From positions 1-64,000 of the forward strand of contig MWBL01000005.1 of the NCBI GenBank assembly GCA_002069015.1: 64,000 nucleotides of DNA, read 5' to 3'. Under the pieces are notes generated by a model. It saw nothing but the letters and a program-made list of their open reading frames with translations, made no database searches and was not told where the DNA came from. Position numbers and translations under genes: made by a program. Source of the stretch: Firmicutes bacterium ADurb.Bin300. Lineage in GTDB: Bacteria; Bacillota; Clostridia; Oscillospirales; Acutalibacteraceae. Below, one piece after another: positions 34,901 to 43,538 of this stretch (positions are counted from its first letter, which is position 1; the number at the start of each line of letters is the position of its first letter).

Positions 34901-35002
34901 ATGGAAGAAAACGATGTTCCCGCCGTACGAGAGGGCAATCAAATTCTCACTACCTTTAAGCCCTACGAAATTAAAACATTTAAAATTAAGATAAAAAAAT
35001 AA
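31916..35002 (+). CDS. GH38 alpha-mannosidase
   Basis: A 1028-aa glycoside hydrolase family 38 enzyme: an N-terminal jelly-roll-like region (1-220), then the catalytic (beta/alpha)7 domain with GHTHIDVAWLWRLRQTRDK (about 245-263, zinc ligands H and D), the nucleophile region WLPDVFGYSAALPQI (about 363-377) and the NQFHDILPGSSI loop (zinc histidine, about 556-567), followed by the large C-terminal beta domains. No signal peptide, so it acts in the cytoplasm on imported mannosides. Length is normal for bacterial GH38. Confidence 0.95.
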   Translation: MSHFDVKFLDKNSERYMLSKRIMQFCSDIKSERFITQSEGTGDFLYRDGQYTFAQRNEGEWTPFDCDRDYWGYRECYCWFKQTVKVPAQFAGQAVYYKIIPYLSEWRTTNPQLIIYVNGKMIQGMDSNHQDVIITNNAKAGEEFEIYINAHADAREFKSELKMKAQIFTVDPIAVKLYFDLITPLEVANLYSGDSNERVNLVKALNTAVNMVDLDAIDVEDFRNSAKNACDYLEKEVYGKKGEATAYCVGHTHIDVAWLWRLRQTRDKTGRSFATVLKYMEEYPNYIFMSPQAQLYDFVKHDYPELYEGIKQRIKEGRWEAEGSMWVEADTNVASGEALVRQFLVGKRFFRNEFGVDNKIMWLPDVFGYSAALPQIIKKSGIDYFMTTKISWNEYNRLPFDTFRWQGIDGTKVLSHFSPGGGKSDDYRESFQTTYNVYLSPRQIIGGPTREMLEHDKRMAKGIEGCPVTVQSTARNFFEQLQKDVSGNRFLPIWVGELYLEFHRGTLTSEARNKKYNRKSECLYHDVETLSAIAGAVGKFNYPHERLLENWKLILLNQFHDILPGSSIPEVYKDSALQYEEVLKNGRQMLSGAINAIVSAIKLSGNSFVVFNTLGFERKDIACTDAPKNKDFKLLNGKGEEIPYQIYDGKIFFIAAVPAKGWSVYTIAEGSTAPFAKVEADIEGARTDAFLVDFDENLNIEKLLHKDSGRSVSGEKGLLGKLIAFEDRPHNHDAWDIKCYFEEKSRDITQADEKELVTNGPVMAVYKAVRSFRKSKITQYIYIYKALPRIDIKYVVDWKDSHIALKADYPVDVNANRATFDIQFGNLERSTTRNTSWDFAQFEVSMHKWADLSDRSFGFAVINDCKYGVDVKDGHIRPTLLRSPVGHHPLQDKHLHEFTFSLYPHEGGPDESNLSDEGYNVNFPLYVKQADKGGNELEGRYSFINASASNIVIETIKVAEDSDSIIVRAFETWNKKTPCSLTIGATVVSASECNLMEENDVPAVREGNQILTTFKPYEIKTFKIKIKK

Positions 35003-35018
35003 ATTTTCGGAGCTTTTT

Positions 35019-35603
35019 ATGGGCAAATATGACTTTTTTTCGATATTATCTAGAATGAAATATATAAACCGTTGGGCTTTGATGCGTAACACCCTAACGG
35101 AGAGTCTTGACTCCCATACAAAGGAGGTTGCCGTAATAGCCCATGCCCTCGCGGTAATAGGGAATACGCGGTTGGGGAAAAGCTATAACTGCGACCGTGC
35201 GGCGGTACTTGCACTGTATCATGATGCCCACGAAATTTTTACGGGCGATATGCCGACCCCCGTCAAATACCAAAACCCTGACATTTTATCGGCATTTAAG
35301 AGTGTAGAAAGAGCTTCTAATGAAAAGATCACTTCATCTCTCCCCGAGGACCTTAAAAATGTATATCTTCCCTTGCTGACGGGAGAAAACAATCCCGAAC
35401 TCTTGCCTCTTATAAAAGCCGCCGATAAAATCGCGGCGCTTATCAAGTGTATTGAGGAGAGAAAGGCAGGCAATACAGAGTTTTTGTCTGCGGAAAAAGC
35501 AATAAGAAACTCGTCCCCCTATCTTAATATCAGGGAGGCCGAGATATTCCTTGAAGAATTTCTTCCGTCGTATGAAGATGCTTTGGACGACTTAAGCTTG
35601 TAA
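35019..35603 (+). CDS. yfbR: YfbR-like HD-domain 5'-deoxynucleotidase
   Basis: A 194-aa HD hydrolase that dephosphorylates deoxyribonucleoside 5'-monophosphates. Motifs are the N-terminal histidine in ESLDSHTKEVAVIAHAL, the HD pair in LALYHDAHEIFTGDMPTPVKY, and the distal aspartate in IKAADKIAALIKCIEE. The TGDMPTPVKY segment is characteristic of YfbR. It follows the mannosidase by 16 bases. Confidence 0.9.
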   Translation: MGKYDFFSILSRMKYINRWALMRNTLTESLDSHTKEVAVIAHALAVIGNTRLGKSYNCDRAAVLALYHDAHEIFTGDMPTPVKYQNPDILSAFKSVERASNEKITSSLPEDLKNVYLPLLTGENNPELLPLIKAADKIAALIKCIEERKAGNTEFLSAEKAIRNSSPYLNIREAEIFLEEFLPSYEDALDDLSL

Positions 35604-35619
35604 ATAGGAGAAACGAATT

Positions 35620-36072
35620 ATGGGAAAAAACAACAAGCCCTCTTTGACGGCAAAGCAAAATGCCGTCCAGGTGGCAAAATTCGTGTTTTTTTCCTGCTTT
35701 GCAGGTATTATTCAGGCTGTCAGCTTCACCATTCTTAATGAAACCATAGAATGGAAATACTGGCCGTCGTATCTTATAGCCTTAACCCTATCGGTGCTGT
35801 ATAATTTTACCGTTAACAGGAAGTTTACCTTTAAATCCGCCGCAAACGTCCCGATAGCCATGCTGAAGGTTTTCGGATATTACTGCGTGTTTACGCCTGT
35901 TTCAACCGTCTTGGGAAATTACTGCAAGGAAACACTCGGAATAAACGAGTATATCGTTCTCGCAGTCACTATGATAAGCAACCTTGTTACGGAATTTCTT
36001 TTTTGCCGTTTTGTTGTCTACAGAAATTCTATCAATACGCAAAACACCGAGGATAAAAAGCCTCAGCGGTAG
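35620..36072 (+). CDS. GtrA family membrane protein
   Basis: A 150-aa protein with four predicted membrane segments and the GtrA pattern (VAKFVFFSCFAGIIQAVSF..., VLYNFTVNRKFTF..., NLVTEFLFCRFVVYR). GtrA proteins are thought to flip or position lipid-linked sugars for cell-surface glycosylation. Last gene of the operon, followed by a terminator. Confidence 0.88.
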   Translation: MGKNNKPSLTAKQNAVQVAKFVFFSCFAGIIQAVSFTILNETIEWKYWPSYLIALTLSVLYNFTVNRKFTFKSAANVPIAMLKVFGYYCVFTPVSTVLGNYCKETLGINEYIVLAVTMISNLVTEFLFCRFVVYRNSINTQNTEDKKPQR

Positions 36073-36091
36073 AAACAGTCTAAATCAAAAA

Positions 36092-36118
36092 GAAAAAGCT
36101 CCTTTCGGGGCTTTTTTT
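36092..36118 (+). terminator. Terminator of the ligase-GH38-yfbR-gtrA operon
   Basis: Stem AAAAAGCTCC / GGGGCTTTTT (one G-T) with a TTTC loop and a seven-base T run. Confidence 0.8.
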
Positions 36119-36124
36119 CTTGTC

Positions 36125-36139
36125 ATAGTTTATATCTAT
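36125..36139. promoter_or_regulatory. Candidate LysR-type box upstream of metE
   Basis: ATAG-TTTATAT-CTAT, a T-N11-A dyad 86 bases before the metE start. The same ATAG-N7-CTAT pattern occurs at 40312-40326 in front of the lysR gene. Confidence 0.5.
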
Positions 36140-36224
36140 CGCTATTTATATATAATGGGTATTACGCTATGACTATGTTTTTATGATATCATTCAAGCAA
36201 GATTTTAACAGAGGCGTGATATTA

Positions 36225-38501
36225 ATGAAAACATCCCTTATAGGGTATCCGAGAATAGGAGCTTTTAGGGAATTAAAATTCGCGGTCGAAAAATATTTCG
36301 CGGGTGCTTTGTCCGAGGACGGTCTGTATTGCGCCGCCCTTGAGCTAAAGGCTTCGCATTGGAGGTTCCAAAACGAAAACGGAATAGACTTCATACCCTC
36401 GAATGATTTTTCTCTTTATGACAACCTGCTGGATACGGCCGTTTTACTCGGAGCCGTACCTAAACGTTACAGGGATTTAAAGCTTTGCGCGCTTGGTGAG
36501 TACTTCGCTATGGCAAGGGGTTATCAGGGCGAAAACGGCGACGTTAAAGCGCTGGCGATGAAAAAGTGGTTCAATACCAACTACCATTATATCGTACCCG
36601 AAATCGGCGACGACACAAGGATTTCTCTTATCGGGACAAAGCCGTTCGACGAGTTCTTACAGGCAAAAAAGCTTGGGATAACAACAAAGCCTGTTATTAT
36701 AGGTCCTTTTACGTTTTTAAAGCTCGCGGGGTTTACCGGTGAAAAGACAGCCGAAGACTTTACGCGGGATTTTATACGGGCATACCGTGAAATCCTTGAT
36801 AAGCTCGGCGGTCTGGGAGCTTCTTGGGTACAGCTTGACGAGCCGTCGCTCGTTACGGATTTATCCGAAAAGGACGTACAGCTGTTTACTGAAATATACA
36901 GCGGTATCCTTCCGGAAAAAGGCGCTGTAAAAGTGCTTCTGCAGACATATTTCGGCGATATCCGAGACTGTTACCGCGAAATCACGGCGATGGATTTCGA
37001 CGGAATAGGACTTGATTTTATCGAAGGTGCGCAAACGGAGGGATTGATTGAACGCTGCGGGTTTCCCGAGAATAAAACGCTTTTTGCGGGAGTCATAAAC
37101 GGGAAAAATATCTGGCGCAACAATTACGCGAACACTGTAAAATTAATTGAAAAACTAAAAACATCCTGTAAAAACATTGTGCTCGGCTCCTCGTGTTCCC
37201 TGCTTCACGTTCCGTATACGCTCAGCGGGGAAAACAAGCTTACAGATGAGCAAAAGCGCTGTTTCGCCTTTGCCGAGGAAAAGATCGGGGAGTTTGAGCA
37301 GTTGAAAAAGCTACTCTCGGACGGCGCCTTTTTATCCGGCTCGGAGTACAGGAATAACGGGAAACTGTTCGGTCAGAAAAGAAATATTGAGAACAAAGAG
37401 GTTTCATACGCCGTTTCCTCGCTCTCGGAAAATGACTTTATACGGCTTCCTGACTTTACTGAGCGTAAAAAAATCCAAAAAGCGATATTGAAGCTGCCGC
37501 TGCTTCCGACAACCACAATAGGCTCGTTTCCGCAGACATCCGACGTAAAATCTAATCGGCACGACTATAAAAACGGAAAAATATCCTTTGAGGAATATGT
37601 CTCCTTCAATAAGCGTAAAATAGCCGAGTGCATAGCTTTACAGGAAAAAACGGGTCTTGACGTCCTTGTCCACGGCGAGTTTGAGCGCGGCGATATGGTC
37701 GAGTATTTCGGCGAAAACCTCGACGGCTTTTTATTTACCGAAAAAGCGTGGGTACAGTCCTACGGCACAAGGTGCGTCAAGCCGCCGATTATATGGGGCG
37801 ACGTTTCGCGTATCAAGGTCATTACCGCAGACTACTCGGTATACGCGCAGTCGCTTACTCAAAAGCCCGTAAAGGGTATGCTTACGGGACCTGTCACAAT
37901 ACTCAACTGGTCGTTTGCCCGTGAGGATATCCCGCTTAAAGACTGCGCTTTCCAGATAGCTCTCGCTTTAAGAGCCGAGGTTCTCGAGCTTGAGTCCAAC
38001 GGCATTAAAATCATCCAGATTGACGAACCGGCTCTGCGGGAAAAACTCCCGCTGCGGAAAAGCGACTGGCACGGCGGGTATCTCGACTGGGTAATTCCCG
38101 CCTTCAGGCTCGTTCACAGCGGCGTAAAGCCCGAAACACAAATACATACGCATATGTGCTACAGCGAGTTTTCAGATATCATTAAGGATATCGATAATAT
38201 GGACGCCGATGTCATCACCTTTGAGGCGTCGCGGTCTGACCTTTCGATTATCGGCACGTTGAGGGATTATAACTTCAAGACAACCGTCGGACCGGGCGTA
38301 TACGATATCCATTCGCCGAGGGTCCCGGGCGTCTGTGAAATTAAAGGGGTTCTGCTCCATATACTGGAAAAGATACCCGCCGAAAAGCTTTGGGTCAATC
38401 CCGACTGCGGCCTTAAAACAAGAGGAAACGAAGAGACGATCCCCTCTCTCGAAAACTTAGTCGCCGCCGCAAAAAGTATCAGGGAGGAGCTTTCGATATG
38501 A
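36225..38501 (+). CDS. metE: Cobalamin-independent methionine synthase MetE
   Basis: A 758-aa 5-methyltetrahydropteroyltriglutamate-homocysteine methyltransferase that transfers a methyl group to homocysteine in the last step of methionine synthesis. It shows the duplicated barrel layout: N-terminal SLIGYPRIGAFRELKFAVEKYFAG, C-terminal LPTTTIGSFPQTSDVK, and the zinc site with His/Cys in HTHMCYSEF (about residue 645) and the final cysteine in NPDCGLKTR (about 727). Full length. ATG 36225 gives the normal family start; the frame is open to 36183. It overlaps metF by ATGA. Confidence 0.96.
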   Translation: MKTSLIGYPRIGAFRELKFAVEKYFAGALSEDGLYCAALELKASHWRFQNENGIDFIPSNDFSLYDNLLDTAVLLGAVPKRYRDLKLCALGEYFAMARGYQGENGDVKALAMKKWFNTNYHYIVPEIGDDTRISLIGTKPFDEFLQAKKLGITTKPVIIGPFTFLKLAGFTGEKTAEDFTRDFIRAYREILDKLGGLGASWVQLDEPSLVTDLSEKDVQLFTEIYSGILPEKGAVKVLLQTYFGDIRDCYREITAMDFDGIGLDFIEGAQTEGLIERCGFPENKTLFAGVINGKNIWRNNYANTVKLIEKLKTSCKNIVLGSSCSLLHVPYTLSGENKLTDEQKRCFAFAEEKIGEFEQLKKLLSDGAFLSGSEYRNNGKLFGQKRNIENKEVSYAVSSLSENDFIRLPDFTERKKIQKAILKLPLLPTTTIGSFPQTSDVKSNRHDYKNGKISFEEYVSFNKRKIAECIALQEKTGLDVLVHGEFERGDMVEYFGENLDGFLFTEKAWVQSYGTRCVKPPIIWGDVSRIKVITADYSVYAQSLTQKPVKGMLTGPVTILNWSFAREDIPLKDCAFQIALALRAEVLELESNGIKIIQIDEPALREKLPLRKSDWHGGYLDWVIPAFRLVHSGVKPETQIHTHMCYSEFSDIIKDIDNMDADVITFEASRSDLSIIGTLRDYNFKTTVGPGVYDIHSPRVPGVCEIKGVLLHILEKIPAEKLWVNPDCGLKTRGNEETIPSLENLVAAAKSIREELSI

Positions 38502-39358
38502 AAACAATCGAATTATTTAAAAAAAAGACTGTTCTGTCCTTTGAGATATTCCCCCCAAAAAGGACAAATCCCGTCGATACGGTCTACGACACGGTCGAAA
38601 GGCTTAAAGACCTAAAGCCCGATTTTATAAGCGTAACATACGGAGCGGGCGGAAGCGAAAGCAACGCCGACACATTGAAAATCGCGTCCGCCGTCAAAAA
38701 CGATTACGGCACGGAAAGCGTCGCCCACCTTCCCTGCGTCAACCTCACCAAAAACGACGTGCTCGAAATGCTCGGCAAGCTAAAGCGCGCCGGTATTGAG
38801 AACATTCTCGCGCTGCGCGGGGACGTAAACCCCGATTTCGCGCCCAAGAATGATTTCAAATATGCGTCTGACCTAATCTCATTCATAAGAGAAAACGGTG
38901 ATTTTAATATAATAGGAGCGTGCTATCCCGAGGGTCACTTCGAAGCCTCATCCTTGATTGAGGACATACGCAATCTTAAGAAAAAAACGGACGCGGGAGC
39001 GTCACACCTGATAACACAGCTGTTCTTTGACAACGGCTATTTCTATTCGTTCCGGGAACGCGCCGTTATTGCGGGGATAGACGTCCCCATACAGGCAGGA
39101 ATTATGCCCGTCGTCAATAAAAAGCAGATTGAGCGCATGGTTTCGCTTTGCAAGGTGGACCTCCCGAAAAAATTCTTGTCGATGATGACAAAATACGAGA
39201 ACAATCCGTCGGCGATGCGTGACGCCGGTATCGCATACGCCGTTGACCAGATTGTCGACCTGCTCGCTCAGGGCGTTGACGGAATACATCTTTATACTAT
39301 GAATAATCCTTATATTGCACGTCGCATTTATGAAGCCGTCAGTTCATTGATTGATTGA
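38498..39358 (+). CDS. metF: Methylenetetrahydrofolate reductase MetF
   Basis: A 286-aa FAD-dependent TIM-barrel enzyme that makes 5-methyl-THF for MetE. Motifs are LSFEIFPPKR (residues 13-22, catalytic glutamate), VTYGAGGS, ILALRGD and HLITQLFFDNGYFYSF. Length is normal. The start overlaps the metE stop, so methyl donor synthesis and use are translationally coupled. Confidence 0.96.
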   Translation: MKTIELFKKKTVLSFEIFPPKRTNPVDTVYDTVERLKDLKPDFISVTYGAGGSESNADTLKIASAVKNDYGTESVAHLPCVNLTKNDVLEMLGKLKRAGIENILALRGDVNPDFAPKNDFKYASDLISFIRENGDFNIIGACYPEGHFEASSLIEDIRNLKKKTDAGASHLITQLFFDNGYFYSFRERAVIAGIDVPIQAGIMPVVNKKQIERMVSLCKVDLPKKFLSMMTKYENNPSAMRDAGIAYAVDQIVDLLAQGVDGIHLYTMNNPYIARRIYEAVSSLID

Positions 39359-39378
39359 TTAATTCATTGGAAGACCGT

Positions 39379-40299
39379 TTATTCTGTTTTGAAGCCATAT
39401 TCGGCTATCAGCTTTTTAAGTATTGAGATGTAGCTTAAAGCGAGAGGGCTTAAATGCGATTTGTCGCTGGATATCCAGCCTATTCGCATTTTTTCGTCGG
39501 AAACAAGCGGCACCGAAACGATATTTTCGTCGTTGAGGTCGCCGCTTAAAACGCCCGAGCAGATAGTGTATCCGTTTAAGCCCGTCAAAAGGTTGAAAAG
39601 AGTCGCGCGGTCGCTGACGTGAATGGTTTTTTTACGCGGGACCGTGCTGAGGATCTCCTCGGAAAAATAAAAGGAGTTGTACTCGCCCTGTTCAAACGCG
39701 AGAAACGGGTAGTCCTCCAAATCCTCAAGAGTTACGCGCTTATTATCCGCGAGAGGATGCTTTGAACTGACAAAGACATGAGCACTTGCCTCAAAAAGAA
39801 AATTAAATCTTAAATGATTTTCTTTTAAGAGCTTATTTATTACCTTCTCATTGAAATCGCTCAAATAAATGACTCCGATTTCACTTCGCAAATTCGTTAC
39901 ATCCTCAATAATCTCATTTGTTCTTGTTTCACGAAGTGTAAACTCATACTCCTCCACATCCAATTCCGAAAGCAATTCTACGAACGCATTTACGGCAAAA
40001 GCATAATGCTGCGTGGAAATCGAGCAAAGCCGCTTTGGGGGATTTTTACCCGTGTAACGCTGCTCTAAAAGCTGAGTCTGTTCAATGACTTGCCGTGCAT
40101 AAGATAAAAATTCGTTGCCGTCAATCGATAGGGTTATTCCCTTAGTTGTGCGGTAAAATATCTCTATACCCAACTCTTTTTCAAGCTCTTTCACCGCCGC
40201 GGAAAGACTCGGCTGTGAAATGAACAGCTGTTTTGAGGCTTCGGTTATTGACCCGCACTCTACTATTTTGATTATATATCTAAGCTGCCGGAGTGTCAT
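39379..40299 (-). CDS. LysR-family transcriptional regulator
   Basis: A 306-aa regulator: N-terminal winged HTH (MTLRQLRYIIKIVECGSITEASKQLFISQPSLSAAVKELEKELGIEIFYRTTKGI) and a C-terminal co-inducer domain. It lies convergent to metF and divergent from the DUF1538/PII pair. Two targets are suggested by position and by a shared ATAG-N7-CTAT box: its own promoter with the DUF1538 gene, and metE. The ligand is unknown; CysB/MetR-type control of sulfur or methionine metabolism is a reasonable inference. ATG follows GGAGGGAGACTT. Confidence 0.92.
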   Translation of the reverse strand: MTLRQLRYIIKIVECGSITEASKQLFISQPSLSAAVKELEKELGIEIFYRTTKGITLSIDGNEFLSYARQVIEQTQLLEQRYTGKNPPKRLCSISTQHYAFAVNAFVELLSELDVEEYEFTLRETRTNEIIEDVTNLRSEIGVIYLSDFNEKVINKLLKENHLRFNFLFEASAHVFVSSKHPLADNKRVTLEDLEDYPFLAFEQGEYNSFYFSEEILSTVPRKKTIHVSDRATLFNLLTGLNGYTICSGVLSGDLNDENIVSVPLVSDEKMRIGWISSDKSHLSPLALSYISILKKLIAEYGFKTE

Positions 40300-40311
40300 A
40301 AGTCTCCCTCC

Positions 40312-40326
40312 ATAGTTTTATTCTAT
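40312..40326. promoter_or_regulatory. Candidate LysR box in the lysR/DUF1538 intergenic region
   Basis: ATAG-TTTTATT-CTAT, followed by a second overlapping dyad CTAT-GATT-ATAG (40323-40334), 13 bases upstream of the lysR ATG. It fits autorepression plus control of the divergent gene at 40501. Confidence 0.5.
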
Positions 40327-40500
40327 GATTATAGGCTAATCCACAATAAAACTCAATAGTCAACAGATATTTCCTGAGCAAATTCCTAATATGTTGACAT
40401 AGCTGTTTGATTTCATGTACAATTAAATACGGACAAGAATATTCTCTGTAACCGTTTAGGGAAATGAAAGAAATGTAGGTAATGAAAGGAAGATGCCTTT

Positions 40501-41976
40501 TTGAATTTAATTCTATCAAAGCTTAAGGAGGTAGTCTTATCGGTTCTTCCGATAACATTAATTGTCGTTTTATTGAATTTTACTCTTACTCCTTTGGAAA
40601 CACCTTATTTTATTAGATTTCTAATCGCGGCGGCGTTGATAATTATCGGTTTAACTGTTTTTTTATTGGGGGTTGACCTCGGAATTACTCCGATAGGTGT
40701 TGATTTGGGACAGTCCGTCGCAAAATCCAATAGAATTTGGATGGTCGCTTTAGCCGGAATTCTGCTCGGTTTTTTTATCAATATAGCCGAGCCCGATCTT
40801 CACGTTTTGGCAGGTCAGGTACAGTCCGTAACCTCGGCTCTTATCTCAAAGCAGCTTATTCTTATAGTCGTTTCCGTAGGAATAGCCGTTATGCTGTCAT
40901 TGGGTCTTATAAGAATAGTCAAATACGTCCCACTGAATATAATGTTCACTGTTTTGTACGCTATAATCTTTTTTTTAGCTTTTTTCACAACTCCCGAATT
41001 TCTTGCCATATCCTTTGATGCCTCGGGAGCTACAACCGGAGCGTTAACTACCCCGTTTATGCTTGCTCTTGCCTTGGGTGTTTCCAGACTGAAAAAGGAC
41101 AGTAAGGCTTCCGAAATTGATAGTTTCGGCTTGGTTGGTTTGGCTTCCTCGGGTGCTATTATTTCGGTTATGGTAATGAGTATCATATCAAAACCCGAGG
41201 GCGTAGCCGCAGCGGTTGCAACGGACGAAGCCTCAACAAATTCAATTCTTCTTCCTTTTATCCAAATGCTTCCCACAATCGCGTGGGAAATTGCCCTGGC
41301 GTTAATGCCTATTGTAATTATTTTCTTAATATCTCGTAAATTCTCGCTTAAAATGTCAAAAAAGTCCTTTATAAAGGTGCTGTTCGGACTTATAATGACA
41401 TTTACGGGATTGGTTATTTTTCTATTGGGCGTAAACGCGGGCTTTATGAAAGTTGGAAATATCGTAGGCTTTAAGTTTGCCTCTATGGATAGCGGTCTTT
41501 ATGTTATCTTAGCAGGCTTTATCCTGGGAATGGTCACGATTATTGCCGAGCCTGCCGTTTCTATATTGACACACCAAATAGAAGATGTAACAAGCGGATA
41601 TGTAAAAAGAAAAGTTGTTATGGTATTCCTTGCTTTGGGTGTTGCTTTGGCAGTGGCTTTATCTATTGTAAGAATTGTTGTCCCCGAAATACAATTGTGG
41701 CACTTCCTGCTGCCGGGCTATTTATTATCGATTGTGATGTCCTTCTTTACCCCAAAGCTGTTCGTTGGAATTGCTTTTGACTCGGGAGGGGTTGCATCCG
41801 GTCCAATGGCGGCAACGTTCATTTTGGCATTTGCCCAGGGAGCAGCCGAGGCTACAGAAAGCGCAAATGTTTTAATAGACGGATTTGGAATTATTGCCAT
41901 GATTGCAATGACCCCTTTAATTGCTTTACAAATATTAGGCTTTATATTTAAGATAAAATCCAAGAAAAGAGGATAA
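40501..41976 (+). CDS. DUF1538 membrane protein (putative transporter, duplicated)
   Basis: A 491-aa protein with about 12-14 membrane segments in two homologous halves: FLLGVDLGITPIGVDLGQSV / FLLGVNAGFMKVGNIVGFKF, IAEPDLHVLAGQV / IAEPAVSILTHQI and FDASGATTGALTTPFMLAL / FDSGGVASGPMAATFILAF. Each half corresponds to one DUF1538 unit. The glycine- and serine-rich half-helices suggest a transporter, but substrate is not established. Starts at TTG 40501 behind AAAGGAAG. A PII-like gene follows five bases later, so transport is probably gated by that protein. Confidence 0.88.
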   Translation: MNLILSKLKEVVLSVLPITLIVVLLNFTLTPLETPYFIRFLIAAALIIIGLTVFLLGVDLGITPIGVDLGQSVAKSNRIWMVALAGILLGFFINIAEPDLHVLAGQVQSVTSALISKQLILIVVSVGIAVMLSLGLIRIVKYVPLNIMFTVLYAIIFFLAFFTTPEFLAISFDASGATTGALTTPFMLALALGVSRLKKDSKASEIDSFGLVGLASSGAIISVMVMSIISKPEGVAAAVATDEASTNSILLPFIQMLPTIAWEIALALMPIVIIFLISRKFSLKMSKKSFIKVLFGLIMTFTGLVIFLLGVNAGFMKVGNIVGFKFASMDSGLYVILAGFILGMVTIIAEPAVSILTHQIEDVTSGYVKRKVVMVFLALGVALAVALSIVRIVVPEIQLWHFLLPGYLLSIVMSFFTPKLFVGIAFDSGGVASGPMAATFILAFAQGAAEATESANVLIDGFGIIAMIAMTPLIALQILGFIFKIKSKKRG

Positions 41977-41981
41977 GCTAA

Positions 41982-42644
41982 ATGAATGATATTGCTGAAG
42001 AGATAAATATTGAACTGATATATGTAATTGTAAATCACGGATTTGGCAGTAGAATCGTCAAGGCGGCTAAACGCGATGGGATTAAGGGTTCGACAATTGC
42101 CTATGCAAGAGGCACAGCCCATAAAAAATTTTTGGACTATCTCGGACTTTCGGACATCAGAAAGGAAATAGTTTTTTTATTGGCAGATAAAGAAACAGCC
42201 TTCCGTGCCATGGAAGACCTAAACAGGGATTTTTGTTTTGACAAGCCCAACCACGGTATAGCGTTTACAACATCTGTTTGTAAGGTTTCGGGAACCAAAA
42301 ACATTGTATGCAATAAAAAATCTGAAAGAGGTGCCGAAAGCGTCATGTTTAATTTAATTACCATAATTGTAGATAAGGGAAAGGGCGAGGAAGTTGTCGC
42401 CGCCGCTGAAAAAAGCGGTTCAAGGGGCGCTACCATTTTGAACGCAAGAGGTTCGGGCATTCACGAGACGGCCAAGCTCTTTTCAATGGAAATAGCGCCT
42501 GAGAAAGAAATAGTTTTAATTCTGTCGGAATGCGGTATTACCGATGAGATTGTGAATTCTATAAGCTCAAGTCTGAAAATGAATGAGCCCGGAAATGGTA
42601 TAATTTATGTTCAGAATGTTAATACGGCATATGGCGTTCGGTAA
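41982..42644 (+). CDS. Tandem PII-like signalling protein
   Basis: A 220-aa protein made of two PII-type ferredoxin-like domains in one chain. Unit 1 (about 10-100) contains VNHGFGSRIVKAAKRDGIKGSTIAYARGT; unit 2 (about 118-218) contains VDKGKGEEVVAAAEKSGSRGATILNARGSG. The GxTI-x-A/N-RG motif matches the PII nucleotide-binding region. Classical PII is a ~112-aa homotrimer; a fused dimer cannot form the same symmetric trimer from identical units, so the assembly must differ. Located five bases after the DUF1538 gene, which it presumably regulates. Confidence 0.85.
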   Translation: MNDIAEEINIELIYVIVNHGFGSRIVKAAKRDGIKGSTIAYARGTAHKKFLDYLGLSDIRKEIVFLLADKETAFRAMEDLNRDFCFDKPNHGIAFTTSVCKVSGTKNIVCNKKSERGAESVMFNLITIIVDKGKGEEVVAAAEKSGSRGATILNARGSGIHETAKLFSMEIAPEKEIVLILSECGITDEIVNSISSSLKMNEPGNGIIYVQNVNTAYGVR

Positions 42645-42689
42645 GACAAGATAATGCGCTTTATAAACAAAATTTGTCAGATGTAATAT

Positions 42690-43433
42690 TTATGTAAGTA
42701 ATTTATGAAGCTCGTCGAAGTGAATTCTTGTATCCATATTTTCAAGCAGGTGGGCATCGGTACCGAAATGAAAAACCGAGCCGATTTCCTTGCCGAAGCG
42801 CCACATTCTTTTCGTCAGTTCAGGGTCGGCAAGTGCCTCGCCCACGTTGATTTCCCATGCAACCCGATGCTTTTTGGCAAGCAGCATAAGTTTATAAAGC
42901 TCCTCGTCCGTCATTGCGGCGGCGAGGGCTTTTTTATCCTCAAGAACGCGTACATAGCCTCCGTATATCGGATGCGCAATACAGTCGGCCCTGTCCGCTT
43001 CTATGAGCGCAGTCAAAACCTTTACAGTATGCTCCGCATAGCCGCGCGGCGTCTTTTCTTCGGGCTGTTCCCATATTTCAAGGTGGTAGTGATTTGCCGC
43101 ATACAAGCGGTAGTCCAGCGCCCTGTTAACCTCATCGTTGTCAAGCCACTTGCCGACACCGTACGCCGAAAGCTCCGCCCCGAACAAGAAAGGAATTTCC
43201 GTGCCTGTCAATTTTACAACAAACCTGTCTGCCATATTCTTCTCAATCATGGGCGTGTCGGAATGATTGAAATGGTCCACAAGCGCAACCCTTTGCAGCT
43301 TTAGCTCCCTGGCTCTTTCTACTATCAGCTTTACCCTCATCTCGGGCTTTGCGCAGCCCGAAAAGGATGTGTGAACATGAAGGTTTTCCTTAACAAGCTC
43401 TTCTAAATCAAAACACGGCTCTCTTAAGTACAT
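42690..43433 (-). CDS. PHP-domain phosphoesterase
   Basis: A 247-aa metal-dependent hydrolase of the polymerase/histidinol phosphatase superfamily. Ligand motifs are NLHVHTSFSGC (HxH, about 17-27), the histidine in ALVDHFNHSD, ANHYHLE, DCIAHPIYGG and the closing FHFGTDAHLLEN. It resembles stand-alone PHP phosphoesterases more than HisK. Monocistronic and divergent from the ATPase gene. Confidence 0.85.
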   Translation of the reverse strand: MYLREPCFDLEELVKENLHVHTSFSGCAKPEMRVKLIVERARELKLQRVALVDHFNHSDTPMIEKNMADRFVVKLTGTEIPFLFGAELSAYGVGKWLDNDEVNRALDYRLYAANHYHLEIWEQPEEKTPRGYAEHTVKVLTALIEADRADCIAHPIYGGYVRVLEDKKALAAAMTDEELYKLMLLAKKHRVAWEINVGEALADPELTKRMWRFGKEIGSVFHFGTDAHLLENMDTRIHFDELHKLLT

Positions 43434-43538
43434 GATTTTGCTCCCCGGAATTTATTTTATATTGTATTTTAACATTTCAATGTGTCACCGATGTTTAGGA
43501 AGGCATACTATAATAAAGTAATTAGTTGGGGTGATGGA

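Noticed and set aside
36121..36224. Search for a SAM, cobalamin or T-box leader before metE
   Set aside because: The leader is about 100 bases, AT-rich, and shows none of the conserved aptamer motifs.
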